The translations under genes were made by a program, and so were the position numbers. From Desulfurobacterium pacificum (GTDB lineage Bacteria > Aquificota > Aquificia > Desulfurobacteriales > Desulfurobacteriaceae), in contig NZ_FXUB01000006.1 of NCBI RefSeq assembly GCF_900182835.1, forward strand, positions 20,536-84,535: a stretch of DNA of 64,000 nt. The letters are read 5' to 3'. This document shows positions 52,550 to 62,070 of the stretch, one piece after another (the first letter of the stretch is position 1; each line of letters starts with the position of its first letter). The notes beneath the pieces are model-generated. The model worked only from the letters and a program-made list of their open reading frames with translations, was not told the DNA's origin and made no database searches.

Positions 52550-54829
52550 ATGAGAGCCAAAATCAAATTAGCGACGGCTTTGTTATGTCTGCCTTTTGTT
52601 TTTGCTGGATGTGGAGGAGGTGGTAGTAGTGAAAATCTTTCTTCAACAAGTTACTTAACTGGAACTGTAGAAGCAAGTAAAGTAGCAGGTGTTGAAGTTT
52701 GTATTAACGGTACAGATACTTGTGTAAAGAGTGCTTCCGATGGAACGTTTAAACTTCCTATTTCTTCTTTGCCTGTGACTCTTGTTTTGAAAGTTGGAGA
52801 TTTACCGTTAGGTACGGTAAATGCCAGCTCGACGGCGGTTTCTGTTAACCCGTTAACTCTTGCTGGTGGAAATGCTACCGTTGCGCAGGCGGTTGGAGCA
52901 GTTATACATGCTATGGCTAACGATACAACTGGTTCAGAAGAGGTTATTGATCTTTCAAATGTTGGTAGTGTTATTGTTAACAGTGCAACTGATAATGGTA
53001 CATTGGTTGATTGTATTAAAGAAAGCTTAGAGAGTGGTGAAAATGCTACTTTAGAAGTAGATGGCCATGAAGTGGAAGTAGCAGTAGATAACGGTGTTCC
53101 TGTAGTAAAAGTGGACAATCAAACGGTGGACTATACCGATATGTTTAATTTATATCAGAATATGTGGCAAATAGAAAATATGCTTTCCTATATGGATGGA
53201 AGGAAAGTTAAGTTTGATGACGGTGCTATTTGTAACGTTAAAGTAGAGCCGAATCCTGATGATTTTGTTGTGAAACTTTCAGATTGCGATAAAAGTGGAG
53301 AGTATCATATTAGGCTTGATGAAGTACAGAAACAGGTTGTTGCTGTTAATAAAGATGGAAAGGAATATCCTTTAAGTTATTCTTCAGTAGCAAATGCTAT
53401 CTGTTATTACGATAAAGAAGAAAATTCTACGGAGTGTTTTTCTTTATATTCTCCTGAAGTGGAGGAATCTCTTCTTCAGGAATTAGCTATTTTAATGGCG
53501 AAAGCGAATGGTAAAGAAGTTTCTTTTTCTGATTCAGAGGATAACGATACTTGCACTGTAGTGGCTGATCCATTTGATGTGACAAGATTTATGTTCGTTA
53601 ATTGTGGGAATTCTAATAATACAGATGATACATTTGAAAGGATTTATGAGGATAATGGAACTGTTTATGTAACGGATGAAGATGGTGCTACGTGTAAGAT
53701 AACGGCGGTTGATTTAGAAAAAGGAGAATTCTTCTACTCCTGTGAAAACGATACTGGTAGTTGGATTAATGGGACAGCCAAAGTTGATTTCTCTAACGAA
53801 ACTTTAAGCGCTGCAGCGCTTGATAAATTTAGCAATGTTTTGAATTTGATTAAAATGTTTAACGGTAAACAGATAACTTTTGCAGAAACAAACGGAACCG
53901 ATAATTGGGTAGAAACTTGCGATTTGATTAAGAAGGATGATAATGTGTTTGAGCTTACCAACTGTTCTAACTCTACGGATGATGGTGAATATTTTGTTAG
54001 CTTTAGTCCTGATGGAGAGGTTATTTTGGTTAATAAGAATGATTATGAAGATGTTACTTATGTGGATTCTGTGAATGCGACTAACAGTTATATGACCTAT
54101 CATTATCTTCTTGATGATAGAATTGAGGTAAATGGGACTATAATTGAAGTAACTGATGCTATGAAACCCATTGCTCCTGAAGTTTCTCTTGAAGATGTAG
54201 AGAGATTTTTAGAGTCACATAATGGAACGCCAATTTATTTCTTAGAGAACGCTACTTCTGTTGAAAATTGTACGTTAACTTATAATGGCACGGGAATTCA
54301 ATTAAGTAACTGTACTAATCCTGACGATGATTATAATGCTACGCTTTCATACAATGATACGGGTGTATTCCTTACAGAGTCTAACGGAACTGTAGATAAA
54401 ATTATTGGTGTTACGGATAATGCTTTATGCATTGATAGTCCGGATGATGGAATAATTTGCTTCACGGATTATGATCCTTTAAATAATTCAACGCTGGATG
54501 CTTCTGAGTTAGAAGGAAAGTATTACGTGGGGTATACTTCTACTAATGGAGATGGAGTTTTATCTCCTGAATATTGCTTTGAATTGAAGGATGGCGAGAT
54601 TCTTTATCCTACGATAAATGGCATTGAAGTTTTAGGTAATTACGTTATAGACGGTAATAAAATTGAGGTTGAGAATCAAACGAGTGATGTAGATATAATA
54701 GTTTTAGATACAAAGTTGGATGATGCTTATGTGGCTTTAGAGCAAACCGATAATGATACCAATATGTATCTCTATAAAGCTATTTCTTCAGAGGAAGACT
54801 GCATTGCTATTAATGCTATGAATCCCTAA
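52550..54829 (+). CDS. large repeat-containing lipoprotein of unknown function
   Basis: A 759-residue protein that I do not recognise as a whole. MRAKIKLATALLCLPFVFAGC is a lipoprotein signal (lipobox FAGC, Cys21), followed by a Gly/Ser linker and a carboxypeptidase-regulatory-like region (GTVEASKVAGVEVCINGTDTCVKSASDGTFKLP in pieces). Then come four related units of about 105-120 residues, each with a GKxVxF-like strand, a cysteine, and a second cysteine in a (S/N)C step about 15-20 residues on. The C-terminus (LEGKYYVGYTS...CFELKDGEI) is lipocalin-like in appearance only. It is acidic and rich in Asn, Asp and Thr, with cysteines likely forming disulfides. The ATG follows GAGGGAGGTG. Possibly a surface or periplasmic binding or adhesion protein. 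Confidence 0.8.
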   Translation: MRAKIKLATALLCLPFVFAGCGGGGSSENLSSTSYLTGTVEASKVAGVEVCINGTDTCVKSASDGTFKLPISSLPVTLVLKVGDLPLGTVNASSTAVSVNPLTLAGGNATVAQAVGAVIHAMANDTTGSEEVIDLSNVGSVIVNSATDNGTLVDCIKESLESGENATLEVDGHEVEVAVDNGVPVVKVDNQTVDYTDMFNLYQNMWQIENMLSYMDGRKVKFDDGAICNVKVEPNPDDFVVKLSDCDKSGEYHIRLDEVQKQVVAVNKDGKEYPLSYSSVANAICYYDKEENSTECFSLYSPEVEESLLQELAILMAKANGKEVSFSDSEDNDTCTVVADPFDVTRFMFVNCGNSNNTDDTFERIYEDNGTVYVTDEDGATCKITAVDLEKGEFFYSCENDTGSWINGTAKVDFSNETLSAAALDKFSNVLNLIKMFNGKQITFAETNGTDNWVETCDLIKKDDNVFELTNCSNSTDDGEYFVSFSPDGEVILVNKNDYEDVTYVDSVNATNSYMTYHYLLDDRIEVNGTIIEVTDAMKPIAPEVSLEDVERFLESHNGTPIYFLENATSVENCTLTYNGTGIQLSNCTNPDDDYNATLSYNDTGVFLTESNGTVDKIIGVTDNALCIDSPDDGIICFTDYDPLNNSTLDASELEGKYYVGYTSTNGDGVLSPEYCFELKDGEILYPTINGIEVLGNYVIDGNKIEVENQTSDVDIIVLDTKLDDAYVALEQTDNDTNMYLYKAISSEEDCIAINAMNP
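53150..54480 (+). repeat. four tandem about 110-codon repeats in the lipoprotein gene
   Basis: Repeat cores start near 53190 (GRKVKF...), 53507 (GKEVSF...), 53861 (GKQITF...) and 54222 (GTPIYF...), spaced 311-361 bases apart. Each core goes on to a cysteine (AICNV, DTCTV, ETCDL, ENCTL) and then F-x-x-x-(N/D)C (KLSDC, FVNC, LTNC, LSNC). The units differ too much in DNA to be recent copies, so this is an old protein-level duplication. Confidence 0.75.
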
Positions 54830-54853
54830 TTATTTTGAATGCTGTGTAACTGA

Positions 54854-54881
54854 GCGGGGAACTTAAGTTCCCCGCTTTTTT
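54854..54881 (+). terminator. rho-independent terminator after the lipoprotein
   Basis: GCGGGGAACTT pairs perfectly with AAGTTCCCCGC and is followed by TTTTTTA. It separates the lipoprotein transcript from the heme operon. Confidence 0.94.
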
Positions 54882-54911
54882 ATTTTGAAACAATATTATG
54901 TTAGTTCGTGT

Positions 54912-54917
54912 TATAAT
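54912..54917 (+). promoter_or_regulatory. -10 element of the heme operon, probably leaderless
   Basis: A perfect TATAAT ends seven bases before the A of the ATG at 54925, where transcription would start. No good -35 lies at 17 bases; TTGAAA (54885-54890) has a 21-base spacer. No ribosome site precedes this ATG or the one at 54898. Together these fit a leaderless message. Confidence 0.45.
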
Positions 54918-54924
54918 TCCTGGC

Positions 54925-55743
54925 ATGGATGTGAACGTTTTTGTATATACAACAGCTGTTCTCTATACGGTTTCTGCGCTGCACTACCTTCTCTTTTTGG
55001 TTCTAAGAAAGGAGAAGTTAGTTAGTATTGGTCTTTATAGCGCAAGAGTAGGATTTCTTACCAATTTACTGTCCTGTATTTTGTTAGTTGCTTCTGAGGG
55101 GACAGAATCTCTTTTTACTCCTAAAGGTGCGTTTCTTCTGCTTGGTATCAGCATAATTTCTGTGTTCTTGTACTTTTCTACGAAACACAAACTTTCTTTG
55201 TCGGGTGCTTTTTTAGTTCCTTGGTCTGCTGTTTCTTTAATAGTAGCTTCTTTTGTTTCGGGAGTACCTAAGGACTCGTTTCCTGTTGGAAGTGTTGGAT
55301 TGGTGCATATAGTTACAGCTTTTTTAGGGTATAGTGCCTTTATCTTTTCTGCTCTTATGGCAGTTGTATATTTGATTTCTGAGAATCACTTGAAAAAGAA
55401 GAAGTTTTCTGTGTTTTTCCAGAAGCTTCCTTCGTTAACTCTTTTAGAATCGGTTATATATCACTCTCTTACGGTTGGCTTTATGTTTATAACCGTTTCC
55501 ATGTTTGCAGGTGCAGTTTGGTCTGAAAAACTTTTCGGTAAATACTGGATGTGGCATCCAAAACAGGTTGCTACTTTAATAACCTGGTTCTTCTACGCGG
55601 GCGTAATACATCTGTACCTTTACGGAAACTGGAGAGGAAAAAGACTTTGTTATATGTCAATTTTTGGGGCTTTTGTTATTCTTTTGAATTTCATAGGAGT
55701 GAACTTCCTAAGTTCTAAGGATGTTCACTCTTTTAAGGGGTAG
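54925..55743 (+). CDS. cytochrome c assembly protein, CcsA/HemX-like
   Basis: An integral membrane protein of about 272 residues with eight predicted helices, most of the last third being the CcsA domain (GFMFITVSMFAGAVWSEKLFGKYWMWHPKQVATLITWFFYAGVIHLYL in pieces). The WxWxPK part corresponds to the WWD-like heme-handling segment. HemX in Bacillus lies next to hemA and controls its amount; CcsA proteins deliver heme for cytochrome c. With the many c-type cytochromes in this window both roles are sensible. I favour ATG 54925 (MDVNVF) on promoter grounds; the ATG at 54898 is possible. Three bases to hemA. Confidence 0.82.
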   Translation: MDVNVFVYTTAVLYTVSALHYLLFLVLRKEKLVSIGLYSARVGFLTNLLSCILLVASEGTESLFTPKGAFLLLGISIISVFLYFSTKHKLSLSGAFLVPWSAVSLIVASFVSGVPKDSFPVGSVGLVHIVTAFLGYSAFIFSALMAVVYLISENHLKKKKFSVFFQKLPSLTLLESVIYHSLTVGFMFITVSMFAGAVWSEKLFGKYWMWHPKQVATLITWFFYAGVIHLYLYGNWRGKRLCYMSIFGAFVILLNFIGVNFLSSKDVHSFKG

Positions 55744-55745
55744 AG

Positions 55746-57020
55746 ATGGAAGGGTTGAAGTTCTGTTGTTTGGGATTGAGCCATAAGACAGCTCCTGTAG
55801 AGATAAGGGAAAAGTATGCTTTTAAGGGAGAGGAAACGGAAGAAAAGCTTTTAAAGTTGAACTCTCTTCCGTCCATAGAAGAGTGCATGATTTTATCTAC
55901 CTGTAACAGGGTGGAAATTTACTTTGTTACGAGGTCTTCTTCTCCTTTTAAAGATGTTGTTGATTTTCTATTAACAGAGAAAAACGGTAGCGTTGAAGAG
56001 ATTAATTCCTTCTTCTACAAAAAAGAAGATTGTGAAGCTATAAGACACGGTTTTTACGTTGCTGCAAGCCTTGATTCTATGGTTGTGGGAGAACCTCAGA
56101 TAGTCGGTCAGTTTAAGGATGCCTTTCAGTTAGCTAAGGATTGTGGAACTATAGGAACAGTTATGTGCAGGTTCTGTGAAACTGCTCTAAAGGTTTCTAA
56201 AAGAGTAAGAACAGAAACGGGAATTTCAAAAAATGCTGTTTCTATAAGTTTTGCTGCTGTTGAGCTTGCAAAAAAGATATTCGGTAATCTCAACGGTAAA
56301 AAGGTCGCCATTATTGGTGCAGGTGAAATGGCGGAATTAGCAGTAAAGCACTTAGTTTCTAACGGTGCTTCAGAAGTTTTTGTTGTTAATAGGACTTTTG
56401 AGAGAGCTGAAAAATTGGCTGAGGAGTTTGGAGGGAAAGCCTTTCCTCTTGATAAGCTGCAAGAGGTTCTTTTGATGGCTGATATAGTGATAAGTTCTAC
56501 GGGCGCTCCGGGATACGTTCTTACTCCGGAAAACGTTGTTCCTGCTGTGGAGAGAAGAGGTGGAAGACCGATGTTCCTTATTGACATAGCTGTTCCGAGA
56601 GATATTGACCCTGCCCTTAACGATGTGGATGGGCTTTACGTTTACGATATTGACGATTTACAGCAGGTTGTGGAAGCCAATATAAAGGAAAGGTTAAGGG
56701 AGGCTGAAACGGCTAAGGAGATAATAGAATCTTACGTTGAGAGATTTGTTAAGTGGTTGAGGGAGTTAGAGGTTGCTCCTCTTATAGCGGAGTTGAAGCA
56801 AAAGGCTGAAGAGATAAGGAAAGAGGAGTTAAGGAAACGTTTACCTAAATTAAAGCTTACTCCTGAGCAGGAGCAGGAAATTGATAATATAACGCGAATA
56901 ATCATAAACAAGTTGCTTCACCAGCCTATTACCAACGTTAAAAGAAAGGCTGTTGAGGAAGAAGCCCGTCATAACGTTGTTCAGGTATTCAGAGAGATTT
57001 TTGGTCTTGGAAAAGAATAA
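55746..57020 (+). CDS. hemA: glutamyl-tRNA reductase
   Basis: A 424-residue NADPH enzyme producing glutamate-1-semialdehyde from Glu-tRNA. Cys53 in STCNRVEIYF is the catalytic nucleophile. Also seen: LGLSHKTAPVEIREK at the N-terminus, SLDSMVVGEPQIVGQFKDAF (tRNA/substrate), VAIIGAGEMAELAVKHL (NADPH), and the C-terminal dimerisation helix with KLLHQPITNVKR. It lies between the CcsA-like gene and hemC, as in the classic hemAXCDB cluster. GGGGTAGAG provides the ribosome site. Confidence 0.97.
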   Translation: MEGLKFCCLGLSHKTAPVEIREKYAFKGEETEEKLLKLNSLPSIEECMILSTCNRVEIYFVTRSSSPFKDVVDFLLTEKNGSVEEINSFFYKKEDCEAIRHGFYVAASLDSMVVGEPQIVGQFKDAFQLAKDCGTIGTVMCRFCETALKVSKRVRTETGISKNAVSISFAAVELAKKIFGNLNGKKVAIIGAGEMAELAVKHLVSNGASEVFVVNRTFERAEKLAEEFGGKAFPLDKLQEVLLMADIVISSTGAPGYVLTPENVVPAVERRGGRPMFLIDIAVPRDIDPALNDVDGLYVYDIDDLQQVVEANIKERLREAETAKEIIESYVERFVKWLRELEVAPLIAELKQKAEEIRKEELRKRLPKLKLTPEQEQEIDNITRIIINKLLHQPITNVKRKAVEEEARHNVVQVFREIFGLGKE

Positions 57021-57037
57021 AGATAGGGAGAGTGCGT

Positions 57038-57973
57038 ATGAAAATCAGGATTGGAACCCGTAAGAGTAAGTTGGCTTTGTGGCAGTCTGAGTGGGTAAAG
57101 ATGAAGATAGAGGAAAAGTTTCCTGACGTTGAAGTTGAGCTTGTAAAGATTGTTACTAAAGGGGATAAGATACTTGACGTTCCTTTGGCAAAAATAGGTG
57201 ATAAAGGGCTATTTACGAAAGAGATAGAAGATGCGATGTTGCGCGGTGAGGTTGATATAGCTGTTCATAGTTTGAAGGACGTTCCATCAAGGCTTCCTGA
57301 AGGGCTTGCGTTGATAGCTTTTTCTGATAGAGAAGACCCGAGGGATGCGCTACTTTCTTGCGGGAAGTATACTCTATCTACACTGCCAGAAGGTGCCGTT
57401 ATCGGAACTAGTTCTTTAAGGAGGAAGGCACAGTTAAGGATAGTTAGACCTGACCTTGAGATAAGAGATTTAAGAGGTAACGTTGATACGAGAATCAGGA
57501 AGTTAAAGGAAGGTCAATACGATGCAATTATATTGGCGGCAGCAGGTGTAAAGAGATTAGGCTGGGAAGATGAAATTGATGAAATTATTTCGCCGCAGAT
57601 TATGATTCCTTCCGTTTCTCAGGGGATACTGGGGATTGAAGGAAGAGAAGGTGATGATGAGATAATCAGGATAGTGAGGGAAGCGATAAATTCGGAGGAT
57701 TCTGAAATAGCGGCTCATCTTGAGAGGGCGTTTTTAGCTACTGTTGAGGGAGGATGTCAGGTTCCGTTAGGGTGTTATGCTGTTGTTAATGACGGGAAGG
57801 TTCACGTCAGGGCTTTTATTTCTGACCTCAACGGCGAGTTTTACCATAGGGAAGAAGGTGTCTTTGAATGTAATAGTGTGGAAGAAGCAGAGAGGATAGG
57901 AAAAGAGGTTGCGAACAGACTTCTTTCGGCTGGTGGAAAGAGAATATTGGATGAGTTGATGAAATGTCAGTGA
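57038..57973 (+). CDS. hemC: porphobilinogen deaminase (hydroxymethylbilane synthase)
   Basis: A 311-residue enzyme linking four porphobilinogens. The start MKIRIGTRKSKLALWQSEWV, IAVHSLKDVPSRLPEGL (active-site aspartate region), GTSSLRRKAQLR and the cofactor-binding cysteine in EGGCQVPLGCYAV are all present. I chose ATG 57038 with AGGGAG upstream rather than the GTG six bases before. The end overlaps hemD by ten bases. Confidence 0.97.
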   Translation: MKIRIGTRKSKLALWQSEWVKMKIEEKFPDVEVELVKIVTKGDKILDVPLAKIGDKGLFTKEIEDAMLRGEVDIAVHSLKDVPSRLPEGLALIAFSDREDPRDALLSCGKYTLSTLPEGAVIGTSSLRRKAQLRIVRPDLEIRDLRGNVDTRIRKLKEGQYDAIILAAAGVKRLGWEDEIDEIISPQIMIPSVSQGILGIEGREGDDEIIRIVREAINSEDSEIAAHLERAFLATVEGGCQVPLGCYAVVNDGKVHVRAFISDLNGEFYHREEGVFECNSVEEAERIGKEVANRLLSAGGKRILDELMKCQ

Positions 57974-58686
57974 GATTTTTTGTCTCTTCGGTTTTGAGTG
58001 AGGAGCATAAGAGAGATTTGCATAATGTGGGTGTGGAGGGGGTGGATTTTTCGCTGATAAAAACAGAAAGAGTTCCTTTTTCTTTGAAAAACGATTTGTG
58101 GGATTATGCTGTTTTTTCCAGTAAGAATGGAGTTCGCCATTTCTTTTCTGATGTTTTACCGGATACTTTGAAAGATGTAACGGTGGTGGCGGTTGGTAAA
58201 TCTACTGCTAAAGCCTTGCAGGGGTTAGGGTTTAATCCTGTTATTCCCCATAACTTTAGCGGAGAGGGGTTAGTAGAGCTTTTTAAGCAGGCAGATTTAG
58301 AAGGGAAGAGGTTTTTGGTGGTAAGACCTGAGAAGGGAAGGAAGGTTTTTGTTCAGTTTTTGAGGGAAAGAGGAGCAGAAGTTGAAGAGGTAGTTGTTTA
58401 CAGGACGGTGGTTAATGAGGAAGTCGCTGGTGTTTTAGAGAAAGAGCTGAAAAAAGGTTTTGATTTTGTTTCTTTTACCAGTCCTTCAAACTTTAAAGCT
58501 TTTTTATCTTTGGGGAAGGAGTTGGCAAAAAGGGTATTAAAAGAAGCTAAAGTTATACCTATAGGTCACGTTACGGCTGACGCTGTGAGAAAAGCAGGCT
58601 TTAGCGTTTATAAGATGCCTGAAGAGTATACTTTAAACGGCATCGTTAAACTTATACTGGAGGAGGTTTCAAATGCTTACGGGTAG
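57964..58686 (+). CDS. hemD: uroporphyrinogen-III synthase
   Basis: A 240-residue protein of the weakly conserved HemD family: two alpha/beta lobes joined by two strands. Recognisable parts are [68 protein letters not shown] and [16 protein letters not shown]. It cyclises hydroxymethylbilane with inversion of ring D. It overlaps hemC by ten bases and hemB by fourteen, so the enzymes are likely made in a fixed ratio. Confidence 0.9.
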   Translation: MSVRFFVSSVLSEEHKRDLHNVGVEGVDFSLIKTERVPFSLKNDLWDYAVFSSKNGVRHFFSDVLPDTLKDVTVVAVGKSTAKALQGLGFNPVIPHNFSGEGLVELFKQADLEGKRFLVVRPEKGRKVFVQFLRERGAEVEEVVVYRTVVNEEVAGVLEKELKKGFDFVSFTSPSNFKAFLSLGKELAKRVLKEAKVIPIGHVTADAVRKAGFSVYKMPEEYTLNGIVKLILEEVSNAYG

Positions 58687-59671
58687 ATTTCCAGAGCTGA
58701 GATTGAGGAGGTTGAGAAAGAACGAGAATATAAGAAGAATGGTTAGAGAAACAGTTTTAACGGTTGATGATTTTATATATCCGCTTTTTATCGTTGAGGG
58801 TGAAGGAGTTAAGGAAGAAATACCTTCTATGCCGGGGCAGTTTCGTTATTCCATTGATAGAGTGGTAGAGGAAGTTGCTGAAGTTAAAGAGTTGGGTATT
58901 CCTGCAGTAATTCTTTTCGGTATTCCTGCTTACAAGGATGAGTTGGGTTCCGATTCTTTTTCTGATAACGGAATTATTCAGAGGGCGGTAAGGGCTATAA
59001 AAAAGGAGGTTCCAGATATTTACGTTATTACAGATGTTTGTTTCTGTGAGTATACCTCTCACGGGCATTGCGGTTACTTGAAGTGTGAAGGTGATTATTG
59101 TGATGTAGATAACGACAAGACTCTTGAGCTTTTAAAGAAACAGGTGGTTTCTCACGCTAAAGCAGGTGTTGATATGGTTGCACCTTCAGGTATGATGGAC
59201 GGTATGATTAAAGCGATAAGAGAAGGGCTTGATGAGGCTGGTTTTACGGACATACCAATTATGTCTTACGCTGCGAAGTACGCTTCTGCCTATTACGGTC
59301 CTTTTAGAGATGCTGCTGAATCTACACCGGCTTTTGGTGATAGACGTTCCTATCAGATGGATCCGGCTAACAGCGATGAAGCTTTAAGGGAAGTTGCTCT
59401 TGATATTCAAGAAGGTGCAGATATCGTTATGGTAAAACCTGCGCTTTCCTATATGGATATTATCAGAAGGGTAAAGGAAACCTTTAAATATCCTGTAGCT
59501 GCCTATAACGTTAGTGGTGAGTACTCTATGGTAAAAGCAGCGGCAATGAAGGGCTGGATTGATGAGAGGAAGGTTGTGCTTGAAACGCTTCTTTCAATGA
59601 AGAGGGCTGGTGCTGACCTTATACTTACTTACCATGCCAAAGATGCTGCTAAATGGTTAAAAGAGGGATAA
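58673..59671 (+). CDS. hemB: delta-aminolevulinic acid dehydratase (porphobilinogen synthase)
   Basis: A 332-residue TIM-barrel enzyme. [27 protein letters not shown] carries the three cysteines that bind the catalytic zinc, [18 protein letters not shown] holds the first active lysine, and [16 protein letters not shown] the Schiff-base lysine. [10 protein letters not shown] is near the end. It follows hemD in the operon with an overlap of 14 bases and shares its stop (TAATG) with the ATG of ppsA. Confidence 0.97.
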   Translation: MLTGRFPELRLRRLRKNENIRRMVRETVLTVDDFIYPLFIVEGEGVKEEIPSMPGQFRYSIDRVVEEVAEVKELGIPAVILFGIPAYKDELGSDSFSDNGIIQRAVRAIKKEVPDIYVITDVCFCEYTSHGHCGYLKCEGDYCDVDNDKTLELLKKQVVSHAKAGVDMVAPSGMMDGMIKAIREGLDEAGFTDIPIMSYAAKYASAYYGPFRDAAESTPAFGDRRSYQMDPANSDEALREVALDIQEGADIVMVKPALSYMDIIRRVKETFKYPVAAYNVSGEYSMVKAAAMKGWIDERKVVLETLLSMKRAGADLILTYHAKDAAKWLKEG

Positions 59672-62070
59672 TGGAAAAGTTGGTTTTATGGCTTGATGAA
59701 GTTGGAATTGAGGATATTCCGATTGTTGGGGGAAAGAACGCTTCTTTAGGCGAAATGATAAGAAAACTGTCGCCTAAAGGGATTAAAATTCCTTATGGTT
59801 TTGTCGTAACTGCTGAGGCTTACAGGTACTTTATTAGCTATAACAGACTTGATAAGAAGATAAGGGATATTTTGGAGAGAATAGATGTTTCTAACGTTAA
59901 AGAATTAGAGGAAGGTAGCAGAGAAATAAGGAATTTGATAAGGAGCGGAAGGTTTCCTGAAGACTTGAAGGCTCAGGTTATAGAAGCCTATCAAGAGTTA
60001 TCTCAGAGATATGGCGTTGAGAACGTTGATGTGGCTGTTCGCTCTTCGGCTACGGCAGAGGATTTGCCTAATGCATCTTTTGCCGGTCAGCAGGAAACGT
60101 ATTTGAACGTTAGAGGAACCTGTAAGGTTCTTGATTCTATTAGAAAGTGTTTTGCTTCTCTTTTTACTGAAAGGGCTCTCTCTTATAGAGAGAAATTTGG
60201 CTTTGACCATTTCAGGATTGCCCTTGCTGTTGGCGTTCAAAAGATGGTGAGGTCAGACCTCGCGTCTTCTGGTGTGGCTTTTTCTCTTGATACAGAAACG
60301 GGATTCAGGAACGTTGTTCTCATAACGGGTTCTTATGGATTGGGTGAGTATGTGGTGAAAGGAGTTGTTGTTCCAGATGAGTGGTTTGTTTTTAAGCCTA
60401 CTCTGGAGAAAGGATTTAGGGCAATAATAGATAAGAAGTTGGGAATTAAGGACAAGAAGCTGATTTACGATGAATCTGGCGTAGGGGTTGTTGAAGCTAA
60501 GGTGGATGAAAGAGACAGGAATAGGTTTTCTTTAAGTGATGATGAAGTTTTGACTCTGGCAAGGTGGGTAATGGAGATAGAGCGTTACTATTCCAAACCG
60601 ATGGATGTTGAATGGGCAAAGGATGGTGAAACGGGAGAGCTTTACGTTGTTCAGGCAAGACCTGAGACTGTTCATGGGAGTAAGAAATCTTACAGGTTAG
60701 AGATATATAAACTTACGCTTCCTGAAAGCGAGAAAGAAAAAAGGGTTTTACTGAAGGGTATTGCTGTAGGAAAGAAGGTTGCTTACGGGAAAGTAAAAGT
60801 TTTGAAGTCTCTTGAAGAAGCTGAAAAGTTTGAAGAAGGTGATGTTTTGGTGGCAGATATTACAGACCCTGACTGGGAACCGTTGATGAGAAAAGCGTCT
60901 GCCATTGTGACTAACAGGGGAGGGAGAACCTGTCACGCTGCTATTGTGGCGAGGGAGTTAGGGGTTCCTGCTGTTGTAGGCACCGGAAACGCTACTGAAA
61001 TTTTGAACGATGGTGATGAAGTAACTGTGTCGTGCTGTGAGGGTTCTACAGGTTACATTTATGAAGGTAAGGTAGATTATTCTGTGGAGGAGGTGGACGT
61101 TTCGGAATTACCTTCTACGAAGACCCCTATTATGCTTAATGTAGCTTCTCCTGATAGGGCTTTTGAGCTTTCATTTTTGCCTTCTGCTGGTGTAGGGCTT
61201 GCTAGAGAAGAATTTATTATTAACAACTACATAGGTATTCATCCGCTTGCCCTCATAAACTTTGACGATTTGAGCGTTGAGTTGAAGGAACAGATTGAGG
61301 AGATAACAGTTGGTTATGAAGATAAAAAATCTTTCTACGTTGATAAGTTAGCTTACGGTATTGCAAGGATAGCTGCAGCTTTTTATCCAAAGCCTGTAAT
61401 TTTGAGGTTCTCAGATTTTAAATCAAACGAGTATGCTCACCTTTTAGGAGGAAGTATTTTTGAACCTGCTGAAGAAAATCCGATGTTAGGCTGGAGGGGA
61501 GCGTCAAGATACTATTCTGATAAGTTTAAGGAAGCTTTTGGACTTGAGTGTCTTGCTGTTAAGAAGGTTAGGGAAGAGATGGGGCTTGATAACCTGATAG
61601 TTATGGTTCCGTTCTGCAGGACACCTGAAGAGGGTAAAAAGGTTCTTGAGGTTATGAAAGAGTTTGGTTTAGAAAGAGGGAAAGAGGGACTTGAAGTTTA
61701 CGTGATGTGTGAAATTCCTTCTAACGTTATTTTAGGAAAGGAGTTTGCGGAGGTTTTTGATGGATTTTCTATAGGTTCAAACGATTTAACACAGCTTACT
61801 TTGGGCGTTGATAGGGACTCATCTTTGGTGGCACATATATACGATGAAAGAAATGAGGCTGTTAAGTGGATGGTGGAGAAAGCTATTGAGAACGGAAAAA
61901 ATTACGGAAGAAAGGTAGGTATATGTGGACAGGCGCCTTCTGATTATCCTGAATTTTTAAGGTTTCTAATAGAAAAAAGGATAGATAGTATATCTGTTAA
62001 TCCTGATGCGTTAGTGGATGTTTTGAGAATTGTTAGTCAGATAGAGAGGGAATTAGAAAGTGAGAGTTGA
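59671..62070 (+). CDS. ppsA: phosphoenolpyruvate synthase
   Basis: A 799-residue enzyme making phosphoenolpyruvate from pyruvate and ATP. The ATP-grasp half has IVGGKNASLGEMI and VDVAVRSSATAEDLPNASFAGQQETYLN; the swivelling domain has the phospho-histidine at residue 422 in NRGGRTCHAAIVARELGVPAVVG; the barrel shows EEFIINNYIGIHPLAL, MLGWRGASRYYS, MCEIPSN and GSNDLTQLTLGVDRDS. It starts at the TAATG overlap with hemB. In an autotroph with the reductive TCA cycle it is the entry from pyruvate to gluconeogenesis, along with eno and pgi in this window. Confidence 0.97.
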   Translation: MEKLVLWLDEVGIEDIPIVGGKNASLGEMIRKLSPKGIKIPYGFVVTAEAYRYFISYNRLDKKIRDILERIDVSNVKELEEGSREIRNLIRSGRFPEDLKAQVIEAYQELSQRYGVENVDVAVRSSATAEDLPNASFAGQQETYLNVRGTCKVLDSIRKCFASLFTERALSYREKFGFDHFRIALAVGVQKMVRSDLASSGVAFSLDTETGFRNVVLITGSYGLGEYVVKGVVVPDEWFVFKPTLEKGFRAIIDKKLGIKDKKLIYDESGVGVVEAKVDERDRNRFSLSDDEVLTLARWVMEIERYYSKPMDVEWAKDGETGELYVVQARPETVHGSKKSYRLEIYKLTLPESEKEKRVLLKGIAVGKKVAYGKVKVLKSLEEAEKFEEGDVLVADITDPDWEPLMRKASAIVTNRGGRTCHAAIVARELGVPAVVGTGNATEILNDGDEVTVSCCEGSTGYIYEGKVDYSVEEVDVSELPSTKTPIMLNVASPDRAFELSFLPSAGVGLAREEFIINNYIGIHPLALINFDDLSVELKEQIEEITVGYEDKKSFYVDKLAYGIARIAAAFYPKPVILRFSDFKSNEYAHLLGGSIFEPAEENPMLGWRGASRYYSDKFKEAFGLECLAVKKVREEMGLDNLIVMVPFCRTPEEGKKVLEVMKEFGLERGKEGLEVYVMCEIPSNVILGKEFAEVFDGFSIGSNDLTQLTLGVDRDSSLVAHIYDERNEAVKWMVEKAIENGKNYGRKVGICGQAPSDYPEFLRFLIEKRIDSISVNPDALVDVLRIVSQIERELESES

